DNA of 64,000 nucleotides, from NCBI GenBank assembly GCA_910579955.1, contig CAJTWE010000011.1, positions 7,582 through 71,581 on the forward strand. Direction: 5' to 3'. Shown here piece by piece: positions 25,996 through 32,955 of the stretch. Under the pieces are notes generated by a model. It was not told where the DNA came from, did no database searches, and saw nothing but the letters and a program-made list of their open reading frames with translations. The DNA is from an uncultured Ruminococcus sp. (GTDB taxonomy: Bacteria > Bacillota > Clostridia > Oscillospirales > Ruminococcaceae). The position numbers were made by a program, and so were the translations under genes. Every line of letters starts with the position of its first letter. The stretch's first letter is position 1.

Positions 25996-28065
25996 TTAAA
26001 AGCCGACATATATCTCTTTTTCTTCGGTTTCCTCAGATATTGCAGTATCAGCGGTATCTGTTTCTGTTGCTGATGCCGTTGTAACTTCCTGTCCGGCGTT
26101 GGTCATATCAACACCATATCCCATAAAACTTTCTTCTCTGCGCAGTTTCAAATGCATCTCTCTTCGGTCACTCACATAGTTTTCGATGTTGAACTCCTGC
26201 GCAGGATTATCATCTAACAGCATATGGTATTGCTTATGACGGGTAATATCAAACTTGTCCGAGAAGAACGGACGCACTCCTCGCACCTGCAAGATACATT
26301 TACCGCCGTCCATGACCGCCAGTTCATCCTGAGATTTCAGCTCTTTTCCGAGCTTCTGATAGTTCATTCCGTAGCTTTCCGATTGTCCACGGTTGGTAGA
26401 GGTATTGAAACTGTCGATAGTTTCCTTACCGAGACTTTCGGATATTTCTTTCAGCGTGGACTTCTCCTTACCGCCCAAAAACAGCATCGTATCACAGTTG
26501 CCCTCAATCGTATCTGCATTATCTTTATAAATAGCCTTTAGCTGGCTCTTAGCTTGCAAGATGATCGACGCACTGATTTCACGGCTTCGGATCGTCGCAA
26601 TGAGCTTCTCAAACTGCGGAATTTCGCCAATATTCGCAAACTCATCTAACAAACAGCGTACATGATAGGTCAGCTTTCCGCCCTTTGAATTGTCCGCTTT
26701 GGTACACAAAAGGTTGAATAGCTGGGAATACATGATAGCCACAAGGAAGTTAAAAGTGGCATCAGTATCGGAGATGATTATAAAAAGTGCACTCAGCTCG
26801 TCACCGAGCTTGTCAAGGTGCAGCTCATCGTAGGAGGTGATCTCCAAAACCTCATCTATTGCAAAAGGCGCAAGTCGTGTCGAACAGCTAATTAAAATAG
26901 ACTTAGCCGTTTTTCCAGCAGCGAGCTTATATGCCTTGTATTGTTTGAGTGCAAATGCACCCAAGCGTCGTTGTTCGGCATCGGGTTCAGCTTCAAAAAC
27001 ATCACCGTAATCAGCCATTACATCAGGATCATCGTGGTTTGTATGGTTTAGCCAGCACTCCACGATCTCAAATTCAAGGTCAATGCTGTTTTTGAACTCC
27101 TCATCGTCCTCACGGCACTCCGAATTGTTGATCATGTCGATCAACGTTTCAAAGTTCCATTCGTCTTCGGGGTACATAGCAAAGATAAGGGAAATATACG
27201 CAGTATAGAGCAGTTTCTCCGCTTTCACCCAAAAATCATCGCCGGACGGCTGCTGAGAGGAAGAAGTGTTTTTGATAAGCACTTCCACGAATTTCAGAAT
27301 GTCCTTCTCACGGTTCTTCCTGCTGATATATGCAAACGGATTGTAGTGCATCGACTTCGCAAAATCAATGGTATTGAATACCTTGATCTTGTACGGCTCA
27401 TAAACAGGGATATATTTTCCCTTATCGTCCTTTTTGTACTTGCCATCATGTGTTTTCTGATACACGATTTTTCCGTTCACACGTTTCGGGCGGCCCCGTT
27501 CAAGCATCTTTCCGCACTCCACAAGCACCGTGCCTTTCGGATCGGTAACAACGTAGCTGCTGTGCATCTGCATCAGGTTCGGCTTTACGAAAAATCGTGT
27601 CTTACCTGAGCCTGAGCCACCGATAACGAGGATATTTTTATTTCTCGCAAACTTCGGTGCAGAGGGCTTGCCCATTGTGAGAGATTCCGTCTTTGTGAGA
27701 ATTACATTGTTTTCGGGGCAGGATAAGTCCATATACGGCTCAATATCCTTTTCACCGCCCCATACGGCAGAGCCGTACTCCTCACCCTGGCGAAATTTCT
27801 TCCTGTTTTTCGACTTGACATAGAGGACGAGCCTCATTACACCCGCAAGAACCAAGCCGAAAAGAATATCAAACGGGTGTAAACTGGGAATGATTCTTGC
27901 AAATGCCACACCGAGATTGCTAATGAAGGGCAGGAGCTTTTCCTGAAAGCCGTCGCCCTCAGCGGTTCGGTACGCAAAGCCAATCAGGTTACCCACATAA
28001 GAGAAAGCTACATAGGGGATAGCCTTGATGATCAGCTTTTTGAGTTTTCTCGTGTCGATCTGCAA
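25996..28065 (-). CDS. VirD4/TraG-type coupling protein
   Basis: This hexameric ATPase brings the relaxase-DNA complex to the channel. Two membrane segments lie in the first 75 residues. Walker A is IGGSGSGKTRFFVKP near residue 150, VTDPKGTVLVECG follows, and Walker B is CLLDEFANIGEIPQFEKL near 475. SASIILQAKSQLKAIY is also typical. The acidic C-terminal tail (ETDTADTAISEETEEKE) may bind cargo. The only start in frame before the conserved part is TTG 28065, with AAAGG 9-10 nt upstream; the next upstream in-frame signal is a stop. Length 689 aa is normal. It follows pcfB, as expected. Confidence 0.94.
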   Translation of the reverse strand: MQIDTRKLKKLIIKAIPYVAFSYVGNLIGFAYRTAEGDGFQEKLLPFISNLGVAFARIIPSLHPFDILFGLVLAGVMRLVLYVKSKNRKKFRQGEEYGSAVWGGEKDIEPYMDLSCPENNVILTKTESLTMGKPSAPKFARNKNILVIGGSGSGKTRFFVKPNLMQMHSSYVVTDPKGTVLVECGKMLERGRPKRVNGKIVYQKTHDGKYKKDDKGKYIPVYEPYKIKVFNTIDFAKSMHYNPFAYISRKNREKDILKFVEVLIKNTSSSQQPSGDDFWVKAEKLLYTAYISLIFAMYPEDEWNFETLIDMINNSECREDDEEFKNSIDLEFEIVECWLNHTNHDDPDVMADYGDVFEAEPDAEQRRLGAFALKQYKAYKLAAGKTAKSILISCSTRLAPFAIDEVLEITSYDELHLDKLGDELSALFIIISDTDATFNFLVAIMYSQLFNLLCTKADNSKGGKLTYHVRCLLDEFANIGEIPQFEKLIATIRSREISASIILQAKSQLKAIYKDNADTIEGNCDTMLFLGGKEKSTLKEISESLGKETIDSFNTSTNRGQSESYGMNYQKLGKELKSQDELAVMDGGKCILQVRGVRPFFSDKFDITRHKQYHMLLDDNPAQEFNIENYVSDRREMHLKLRREESFMGYGVDMTNAGQEVTTASATETDTADTAISEETEEKEIYVGF

Positions 28066-28172
28066 TTCGCAGACCTTTCCTTTCTGTTGGTATCGGCATC
28101 AAAAACCGCCGTAAAATCATCATCGTCCCTTGCCCGTGGAACGGGCACAGGCATGAAATAGCCGTAGATCAT
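28032..28172 (-). CDS. Possible small coupled ORF between pcfB and the coupling protein (46 aa)
   Basis: The ATG at 28172 overlaps the pcfB stop as ATGA, and the frame runs 46 codons into the coupling-protein gene. The peptide starts MIYGYFMPVPVPRARDDDDF and ends basic. The only coding hints are the overlap and the fact that it fills an otherwise empty 104-nt gap. It may serve to bring ribosomes to the weak TTG start of the coupling protein. Confidence 0.35.
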   Translation of the reverse strand: MIYGYFMPVPVPRARDDDDFTAVFDADTNRKERSANCRSTRENSKS

Positions 28173-28645
28173 CGTCTGTTCTCCCTTGTTTTTTCTCTCT
28201 GTTTCTGTTTTCGAGGTTTGCTCCTGAGTTTCTGAGCCTGCTGCTGCATCTTCTCACGGGTGAACTCACCACGCTTCGGTGTCTTGCACTGGTCCTTGCC
28301 GACATACTCCGAAAATGCCCTCTTGAAATCCTCTGTCTTAGCAGCGGAAAAGAAAACATGATAGGTAGGCGGCGAGGTGCTTTTATCTCTTTTCAGAGCA
28401 AAATCCACATCGTATTTTCGTGCGGTTTTCAGGAAATCCCCGATATTTCGGTCTGAAACCTCAATGCTGTCGAGCTTTGACGGCGACTTAGCCTGCAACT
28501 GCTTATAGGTCATTCGCCCTTTTTTCTCTGCCTTGCCCGACATAAACTCCTGCAATGCCGATTTCAGCACATCAGCGGTCATTTTCTCCGCCTTGATCGA
28601 AATGTCAATGGTTTTCTTCGCACCGTTCTCATAGTCGGACGGCAT
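28169..28645 (-). CDS. PcfB-family conjugation accessory protein
   Basis: The 158-aa protein matches PcfB/DUF3801: an early amphipathic region (DISIKAEKMTADVLKSALQE), GRMTYKQLQAKSP, DFLKTARKYDVDFALKRDKS, then YHVFFSAAKTEDFKRAFSEY. The C-terminus is very basic with many Lys/Arg/Gln. In enterococcal pCF10, PcfB is needed for transfer and acts with the coupling protein; the same role is likely here. The ATG overlaps the upstream stop by one base (TAATG). Confidence 0.9.
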   Translation of the reverse strand: MPSDYENGAKKTIDISIKAEKMTADVLKSALQEFMSGKAEKKGRMTYKQLQAKSPSKLDSIEVSDRNIGDFLKTARKYDVDFALKRDKSTSPPTYHVFFSAAKTEDFKRAFSEYVGKDQCKTPKRGEFTREKMQQQAQKLRSKPRKQKQREKTRENRR

Positions 28646-28923
28646 TACGCATCACCGCCTTCGTCTGCGGTCGGCATCTCAAAAGTGGAAAACGCTTCAC
28701 TCTGGAGCCAACGGGTAATGTCACGCTGGACACTCATCACCTTGTCATAGTCGGGCGAGTGATACAGCAGATTTTCCTTGTTGGTCACATCTGTGCCAAC
28801 GATACAGTATTCATCTTCCGAATGCTCCTCATCGACACCGACAGGACGCACTTCGACGCTGACCGCAATCAGGTTATCGTAGTTGACGAGATCGCCCTCC
28901 GGTGTCAGAATAGACTTAGCCAT
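28645..28923 (-). CDS. Small ICE protein, function unknown (92 aa)
   Basis: The protein starts MAKSILTPEGDLVNYDNLIA and continues with alternating beta-like stretches (VSVEVRPVGVDEE, EYCIVGTDVTNKENLLYHSP) and a helical C-terminal part (VMSVQRDITRWLQSE). No family recognised. The start ATG 28923 follows AAGGAAGGTGAAGATC. It is coupled to pcfB through TAATG, so it is probably part of the transfer module. A start at 28953 would add ten residues but has no good ribosome-binding site. Confidence 0.75.
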   Translation of the reverse strand: MAKSILTPEGDLVNYDNLIAVSVEVRPVGVDEEHSEDEYCIVGTDVTNKENLLYHSPDYDKVMSVQRDITRWLQSEAFSTFEMPTADEGGDA

Positions 28924-28963
28924 GATCTTCACCTTCCTTTCAAAAAAGCTCATTTGCCGTCTT

Positions 28964-28999
28964 TCAAGCAGCTACGTCCGGTTTCTTCTCCGCTCCCAT
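28964..28999 (-). CDS. Possible 11-residue leader ORF with strong ribosome-binding site
   Basis: AGGAGG stands 8 nt before the ATG at 28999, and the frame reads MGAEKKPDVAA and stops. It lies between the replication gene and the 92-aa gene. The excellent Shine-Dalgarno with such a short frame suggests a leader peptide or the remains of a gene. There is no evidence for a functional peptide. Confidence 0.25.
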   Translation of the reverse strand: MGAEKKPDVAA

Positions 29000-29024
29000 A
29001 GCCACCACCTCCTCTCAGGAACGT

Positions 29025-30065
29025 TCAGTCATCATAACCGCCAAAATCTCTCTTGACAGCATACTCAGCCCATCGACCCTCAGCATTTTCCTTGAAACGC
29101 TTGCCGTTGGCTTCGTTGAACAGAGTGCTGATAAGATAACTCTCATAGTTCCGCACATTGTCTGTACGCTTCATCTGCTCAATAGCATTTTCAAGAACGT
29201 TTATATCAACTTTTAGCATAGCGGACTTGACAACTTCCCTGGGGAAGTCCTGTCCGCAGATACGCTCCGTTTTCTTTCGGGAACATATCCGCCGAACGAT
29301 CATCTGAACGATCTCCTCAGCTTCTTCCTCATCACCGAGCCATTCTGCAAAGTAGGAAAAGTCGATGTTGTTTTTCACTACTTCGGTATAAATCTCTTTT
29401 TCGCAGATATATCCGTCAATCCGTCCGTCTGTCTGTTTTTCATCATTTTCAACAGCTTTTCCGCTGACGGAGTGGGACTGATTGATAGATACTTGATCAC
29501 TCAGTATTTGATTTTTCTTTATTATCTTCTTAGTATTTATTTGTCCCTGATTTTCTACCTCTTGAATTTCTACGGGTAGAATTTCAAGAGGTAGATTTTC
29601 TATGCCTTGTTTTTCTGCTCCTTGCGGAGCTTTTTTTATGGAGCTTACTTCGGCAGTGGATGTTTCTTCGTCCTCATCGTATGTATCATCATCGTCCCGG
29701 TCTGCATCAGGCGAATCCTTTTCTGAATACTCATAGAAGTCATAGACATACTCTATACGACCGCTCTTCGTTTCATTCGGCATCAGCTTAGTCACAGTGA
29801 GGTAACCCCAATGCTTCAGTTCGTCCAATGCTGCCTTGATCGCTGTTTCTTTCTCTTTGCAGATAGCTGTCAGACCTGAGATAGAGTAATCCCAATTCTC
29901 CGGCAAAGAAAGAACCTTACTCAGAAGCCCGATTGCTTTCAGACTGAGGTTAGTTGACCGCAGATGATAGTTGCTCATTACTGTATAGTTTGCATTTTTA
30001 TTGACACGGCACACCGATGATGGCGTTGTTTTGACCTTTTTTATTTTTTTAGCAGACATATCCAT
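29025..30065 (-). CDS. Replication-initiator-like protein (DUF6017 type)
   Basis: The 346-residue protein begins with a winged-helix-like region (NYHLRSTNLSLKAIGLLSKV, ENWDYSISGLTAICKEKETA, LDELKHWGYLTVTKL) like the RepA_N/DnaD-type initiators of Gram-positive plasmids. A low-complexity acidic middle follows (DDDDTYDEDEE). The C-terminal domain, typical of DUF6017, is seen at FSYFAEWLGDEEEAEEIVQM and MLKVDINVLENAIEQM. It probably starts autonomous replication of the excised element. The middle of the gene contains a 42-bp palindrome and an opposite-strand terminator. Start ATG 30065 has AGGAGG close by; ATG 30059 is also possible. Confidence 0.85.
   Translation of the reverse strand: MDMSAKKIKKVKTTPSSVCRVNKNANYTVMSNYHLRSTNLSLKAIGLLSKVLSLPENWDYSISGLTAICKEKETAIKAALDELKHWGYLTVTKLMPNETKSGRIEYVYDFYEYSEKDSPDADRDDDDTYDEDEETSTAEVSSIKKAPQGAEKQGIENLPLEILPVEIQEVENQGQINTKKIIKKNQILSDQVSINQSHSVSGKAVENDEKQTDGRIDGYICEKEIYTEVVKNNIDFSYFAEWLGDEEEAEEIVQMIVRRICSRKKTERICGQDFPREVVKSAMLKVDINVLENAIEQMKRTDNVRNYESYLISTLFNEANGKRFKENAEGRWAEYAVKRDFGGYDD
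29554..29595. repeat. 42-bp near-perfect palindrome inside the replication gene
   Basis: Two 20-nt arms starting TCTACCTCTTGAATTTC are complementary at 19 of 20 positions and separated by only GG. The palindrome lies in the variable middle of the initiator gene. In RepA_N-type plasmids the replication origin lies within the rep coding sequence, so an origin or initiator-binding site is a reasonable reading. Confidence 0.7.
29617..29637 (+). terminator. Plus-strand intrinsic terminator inside the replication gene
   Basis: GCTCC-TTGC-GGAGC is followed by seven T on the plus strand, opposite to the gene it sits in. Nothing on the plus strand upstream is annotated, so it would end an antisense transcript. 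Confidence 0.5.
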
Positions 30066-30083
30066 TTTCCTCCTGTTTTCAGC

Positions 30084-30338
30084 TCAAGCGAGCTTCATTT
30101 GTGTGATCCTGACCTTATTGACCATATAGGTCTTACCGCTGCGTCGGAGGTAGCCTGCATTGTAAAGTTCGTTCAGAGCGTTCCTGATAGTTTTCAGAGA
30201 ATCATTTTCAAAGAAAGGACAAAGCTCCTCTGCGGTATGATAGTCCGTATCGGGAAAATTGAGCATTCTCAGCAGTATAGCTGTTGCTTCGCAGGACAGC
30301 TTATCATCGCTGATCGTGATGATCTGGCGTTCAGACAT
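30084..30338 (-). CDS. Small winged-helix protein, first gene of the transfer operon (84 aa)
   Basis: From ATG 30338, which follows AGGAGG, the protein reads MSERQIITISDDKLSCEATA. It then shows a winged-helix pattern (ATAILLRMLNFP, HTAEELCPFF, SLKTIRNALNELYNAGYLRR) and a basic end. It is probably a DNA-binding regulator or a partner of the initiator encoded just downstream. No specific family recognised. Confidence 0.8.
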   Translation of the reverse strand: MSERQIITISDDKLSCEATAILLRMLNFPDTDYHTAEELCPFFENDSLKTIRNALNELYNAGYLRRSGKTYMVNKVRITQMKLA

Positions 30339-30506
30339 AAAAAACCTCCTATTTTTCATTTTGCTTAATTAAAACAGCAGACATGATATAATGTAATAAA
30401 GTGATACATCAGCAAAATAATGCGTAGCTATGATTATCAAGCCTGATATTTATGGTGATTCTGGGATTCATAAGTTTTGACAATAAAAAATGCCCCCCAT
30501 TGCTGA

Positions 30507-30582
30507 GGAGCGTTATCTCTGTATTCGGTTTTCAGGCATAAAAATAGCGGACAACGCTCCAATTATATGGAACATCGTCCGC
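30507..30582. repeat. Interlocked inverted repeats, candidate oriT or control site
   Basis: GGAGCGTT (30507-30514) pairs with AACGCTCC (30553-30560). GCGGAC (30547-30552) pairs with GTCCGC (30577-30582). The two stems overlap in space, so they are alternatives or could form a knot-like fold. The position, just upstream of the transfer operon, is compatible with an origin of transfer, but no nic consensus is recognised. Confidence 0.45.
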
Positions 30583-30758
30583 CAAATGATTGATTTTTTG
30601 ATTTGATTTTAGAGGTCAAAAGCACAAATCCGCTTTATCTGTAACAATAGATTATCATTTTCTTGTGTGGCAAATACACGAGACATTTCCTATCCTTTGT
30701 GCCAATTTCTTCTACAAAAATCGGCATTTTTCGCAGGGAACTAAATTTATTTCGTGTG

Positions 30759-30824
30759 TCTACCGTAGGTCTACCAAGTCAAGTTATCGGCTTTTGTCTA
30801 CCACAAATCTACCGAAAGTCTACC
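30759..30824 (+). repeat. Five TCTACC direct repeats with 11-nt phasing
   Basis: TCTACC starts at 30759, 30770, 30797, 30808 and 30819. Steps of 11, 27, 11 and 11 nt keep most units on one face of the helix. At about 150-200 nt from the integration core, they look like arm-type binding sites of a tyrosine integrase or its excisionase. Confidence 0.6.
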
Positions 30825-30912
30825 AAAAAACATGGTTTTTTATGATTCTTGAAAGCTGCTGTAATTCGGTGTTTTTCAATTTTTGATACTCAAAAAGCTC
30901 GAAAAATCGGGC

Positions 30913-30939
30913 ACAAAAGGGAACAAAAGATCACAAAAG
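30913..30939 (+). repeat. Three ACAAAAG direct repeats with 10-nt phasing
   Basis: ACAAAAG begins at 30913, 30923 and 30933, about one helical turn apart, and ends 28 nt before the tRNA-derived core. It may be a second set of recombinase or excisionase sites. Confidence 0.5.
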
Positions 30940-30967
30940 AAATTAAAACGCTTCACCGATTTAAAAA

Positions 30968-31022
30968 CTTAAAATCCCTCGGTGGCAACACCGTACCGGT
31001 TCAAGTCCGGTCAGCGGCACCA
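30968..31022 (+). other. att site: 3' fragment of tRNA-Leu(UAA)
   Basis: The 55 nt run from the anticodon loop CTTAAAA (anticodon TAA) through TCCCT, the long variable arm GGTGGCAACACC, the T arm ACCGG-TTCAAGT-CCGGT and CAGCGGC to A plus an encoded CCA. The 5' half of the tRNA is absent: the bases before the loop (AAAAA) cannot pair with TCCCT. This is the original 3' end of the gene, displaced by the ICE. The intact copy should be left of the window. Confidence 0.88.
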
Positions 31023-31031
31023 AAATAACGT

Positions 31032-31066
31032 AAAATCGGACTTTAAAAAAGTCCGATTTTATTTTT
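31032..31066 (+). terminator. Terminator of the chromosomal tRNA-Leu
   Basis: AAAATCGGACTTT and AAAGTCCGATTTT form a 13-bp stem with a 3-nt loop, followed by ATTTTT. It comes 9 nt after the CCA of the tRNA fragment, which supports that this side is the original chromosomal flank. Confidence 0.85.
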
Positions 31067-31336
31067 GCTATTTCTTCTATCAAGTAACTAAAAATTAAGC
31101 ATTAAAGCATTATTTAATATAATTTGAAAAGATGTTGTATTATAATTATTTAAATGATATTGGTTGTATTACTTAACAAATCAATGATTAAAATTGAAAA
31201 ATGATGTCTAAATTATAATATTATTCTAAATAATATAAAAAATGTTTCAATCTATTGAAAAAATAGTATTTATATGTTATAATGTAACATATATCAAACT
31301 TAAAATAAAATATATTTTAAAGAAAGTAGGATAGTA
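31067..31336. other. AT-rich intergenic region before the NYN gene
   Basis: No gene is seen. The sequence is extremely rich in A and T. Its only clear signal is the promoter at 31255-31283. Confidence 0.6.
31255..31290 (+). promoter_or_regulatory. Promoter of the NYN gene with an overlapping inverted repeat
   Basis: TTGAAA (31255-31260) and TATAAT (31278-31283) are 17 nt apart. ATGTTA and TAACAT (31274-31279, 31285-31290) form an inverted repeat across the -10, which could be an operator. Confidence 0.65.
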
Positions 31337-32665
31337 ATGAGAGTTGATACTAAAGACATTTGTGCTACGATAGCATACTTGATCGGAGTGAGAAGGCATA
31401 TAGTTAATGAGTGTTTTGATACTGAATGCCATGATTTGCTTGAATCACTTTATCAAGATAAAGACGCTACAGCCATACGTTATCTGTGTAAGTTGAGAAC
31501 AGTTCTTATGCAGAAATTTAAGAAAACAGATGAAGAAATGAGATATAATCTCAAGAACATCAACAGACTTAGTTGGTATGATGCGGATAATATTAAACAG
31601 CTGGAAAAATGGGGATTTGAGATTGTAAAGGTCAATTACCGCTCAGAAAAGTACGCCCTTGATTTTACCAGAATGATTCATGAAAATATTGATAAGTGTG
31701 CAAAACTATTTCCGGACTGGGTAAATTGGGAATATATTAAAGATTTATTTATAATTCCAGGATATAATAAAAAAGGCGTTTTAATAGGTGAATTTAATAA
31801 ATATATGTCAAATCTGGAATATTACCCATTTCAGATGTATATTCATTGGACTCCTACAGACTGTGGAAGTATTATTTATTCAGATGGAAAATTTTTAAAT
31901 ACAATTTATCGTATGCACAATGATGAATTTACTGATACAAGTAAGTTCAAGGATGCACATGAGGAAACTAAAAATAATATCTATGATTTTATCAATAGCA
32001 GTTATAAAACAGCAATTGCTGTAGACTGCGAAAATTCAAATGTTTATAAGTTGTATGGAGTATTGAAAAATCTTAATCAGGATGAACTCGCCAAGATTGA
32101 CAAAATTGTTCTTTATGATGATTACCATACGAATAGTGGTTGGGATTGGCTTTATAAGTTTACGAATATTCCTGTAGAACATATTGAAACTCCGAGAGTA
32201 ACTGACCAAAAATCTTTGGTAGATATAAAGATGACCGCAGGAGTTTGCAAGGACTTCTATGAAAATGGAATATCTTCATTTATTATTGTTTCCAGTGACT
32301 CTGATTATTGGGGCTTGATTTCATCATTGCAAAATGCCAATTTTCTTGTTATGTATGAGTATTCAAAGTGCGGTCAGGCTATCAAAAACGCACTTAAAGA
32401 GCGTGGTATTTATTACTGTTCAATTGATGATTTCTGCACCGGTAATATTGAAGATTTGAAAAAAGCTGTACTTATTTCTACTCTTGAAAAATACTTACCT
32501 GATTTGTTGTATCTCAATGCAAAGGATCTTGCGAAGCACATTTTTGCGGAAGCAAGGATTGAAGCATCTGATAAGGAAATCGAGAATTTCTATAATAAGT
32601 ATATTAAGACGCTGAGATTGAAAATCAATGAAAACGGTGAAGTTAAGATTGAGATCTCAAAGTAA
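31337..32665 (+). CDS. NYN-domain (PIN-like) nuclease-type protein
   Basis: The 442-aa protein has an N-terminal half of about 210 residues that I do not recognise. A NYN/LabA-type PIN-like domain follows at about 230-370. The acidic residues expected of this metal-dependent RNase fold are present: AIAVDCENSNVYKL, KSLVDIKMTAGV and IVSSDSDYWGLI. The last 70 residues may be a small helical OST-HTH-like part. Such proteins cut RNA in processing, stress or defence. It is cytoplasmic. It is the first gene beside the ICE attachment site and very AT-rich, so it may itself be acquired. The 67-aa membrane-protein gene starts 46 nt after its stop codon. Confidence 0.8.
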   Translation: MRVDTKDICATIAYLIGVRRHIVNECFDTECHDLLESLYQDKDATAIRYLCKLRTVLMQKFKKTDEEMRYNLKNINRLSWYDADNIKQLEKWGFEIVKVNYRSEKYALDFTRMIHENIDKCAKLFPDWVNWEYIKDLFIIPGYNKKGVLIGEFNKYMSNLEYYPFQMYIHWTPTDCGSIIYSDGKFLNTIYRMHNDEFTDTSKFKDAHEETKNNIYDFINSSYKTAIAVDCENSNVYKLYGVLKNLNQDELAKIDKIVLYDDYHTNSGWDWLYKFTNIPVEHIETPRVTDQKSLVDIKMTAGVCKDFYENGISSFIIVSSDSDYWGLISSLQNANFLVMYEYSKCGQAIKNALKERGIYYCSIDDFCTGNIEDLKKAVLISTLEKYLPDLLYLNAKDLAKHIFAEARIEASDKEIENFYNKYIKTLRLKINENGEVKIEISK

Positions 32666-32711
32666 ATGTTGAAATTAAGCTTATAAATCAAAATTTAGTA
32701 GGATGAAGTTT

Positions 32712-32915
32712 ATGAATACTATATTTATAAAAAGTACATTATTAAAGTGGTTGCTTTTGCCTGTTATTCTATGTGTGCGTTTAATAGTCGTTCAAATAGA
32801 GGGATGGATTCTATACGCTCCTTTTTGTAATTTATTCTACTTTTATGAAAATCATCAGGAATTAGATAAGGAAAAAAGTACGATTGTAGGTTACAAGGTA
32901 CGAATGAATAATTAA
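32712..32915 (+). CDS. Small membrane protein (67 aa)
   Basis: From ATG 32712 the product has one strong hydrophobic stretch (LLKWLLLPVILCVRLIVVQI) and probably a second shorter one (GWILYAPFCNLFYFY), then a charged tail. No family recognised. The start at 32712 leaves AGGA at a workable distance; an ATG at 32703 would touch its own ribosome-binding site. It is probably co-transcribed with the NYN gene. Confidence 0.65.
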   Translation: MNTIFIKSTLLKWLLLPVILCVRLIVVQIEGWILYAPFCNLFYFYENHQELDKEKSTIVGYKVRMNN

Positions 32916-32916
32916 A

Positions 32917-32947
32917 TCCTTTCTGCAAATATCTTTTGCAGAAAGGA
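32917..32947 (+). promoter_or_regulatory. 13-bp hairpin covering the DUF6483 ribosome-binding site
   Basis: TCCTTTCTGCAAA and TTTGCAGAAAGGA form a perfect 13-bp stem with a 5-nt loop. The 3' arm ends inside the AAAGGAGGG Shine-Dalgarno, 9 nt before the ATG at 32956. When folded, it should hide most of the ribosome-binding site. No T-run follows. Confidence 0.65.
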
Positions 32948-32955
32948 GGGCTATA

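Larger units (their letters stand above)
29508..29637 (+). ncRNA. Candidate antisense RNA opposite the replication gene
   Basis: On the plus strand TTGATT (29508-29513) and TAGTAT (29531-29536) are 17 nt apart. A transcript from about 29543 would contain the 20-bp-arm palindrome hairpin and end at the terminator 29617-29637, about 95 nt in all. Small counter-transcript RNAs of this size control rep genes in many Gram-positive plasmids. The promoter is weak and no expression data exist, so this is a hypothesis built on three sequence signals. Confidence 0.3.
30339..30967. other. Non-coding right end of the ICE
   Basis: No convincing gene is seen in these 629 nt. The stretch holds a cluster of inverted repeats (30507-30582), five TCTACC units (30759-30824), three ACAAAAG units (30913-30939) and then the tRNA-derived core. 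The promoter of the minus-strand operon should also be here, but no clear -35/-10 pair stands out. Confidence 0.6.
1..31022. mobile_element. Right part of a Tn1549/CTn-like integrative and conjugative element in tRNA-Leu(UAA)
   Basis: This block holds a co-directional conjugation operon with VirD4, VirB4, PrgI, TrbL/VirB6-like, Maff2 and PcfB proteins, topoisomerase III, a replication-initiator-like protein, methyltransferases and a giant polyvalent protein. It ends at 31022 in a 3' fragment of tRNA-Leu(UAA), followed directly by a chromosomal terminator. That is the structure left when an element integrates into the 3' end of a tRNA gene. The left boundary, integrase and relaxase are not in the window. 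The genes up to about 30.3 kb read as richer in G and C than the chromosome to the right. The family assignment rests on gene order and recognised families, not on a search. Confidence 0.9.

Noticed and set aside
28120..28359. 79-aa minus frame overlapping pcfB
   Set aside because: It is another frame of the pcfB tail, Arg/Ser-rich and without a ribosome-binding site.
30968..31022. A functional tRNA-Leu gene
   Set aside because: The acceptor 5' strand, D arm and 5' anticodon strand are missing. Only the 3' part remains.
1..31022. Relaxase and integrase within the window
   Set aside because: I looked for relaxase His motifs and tyrosine-recombinase R..HxxR..Y motifs in all ICE genes and saw none. 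They are expected left of position 1.
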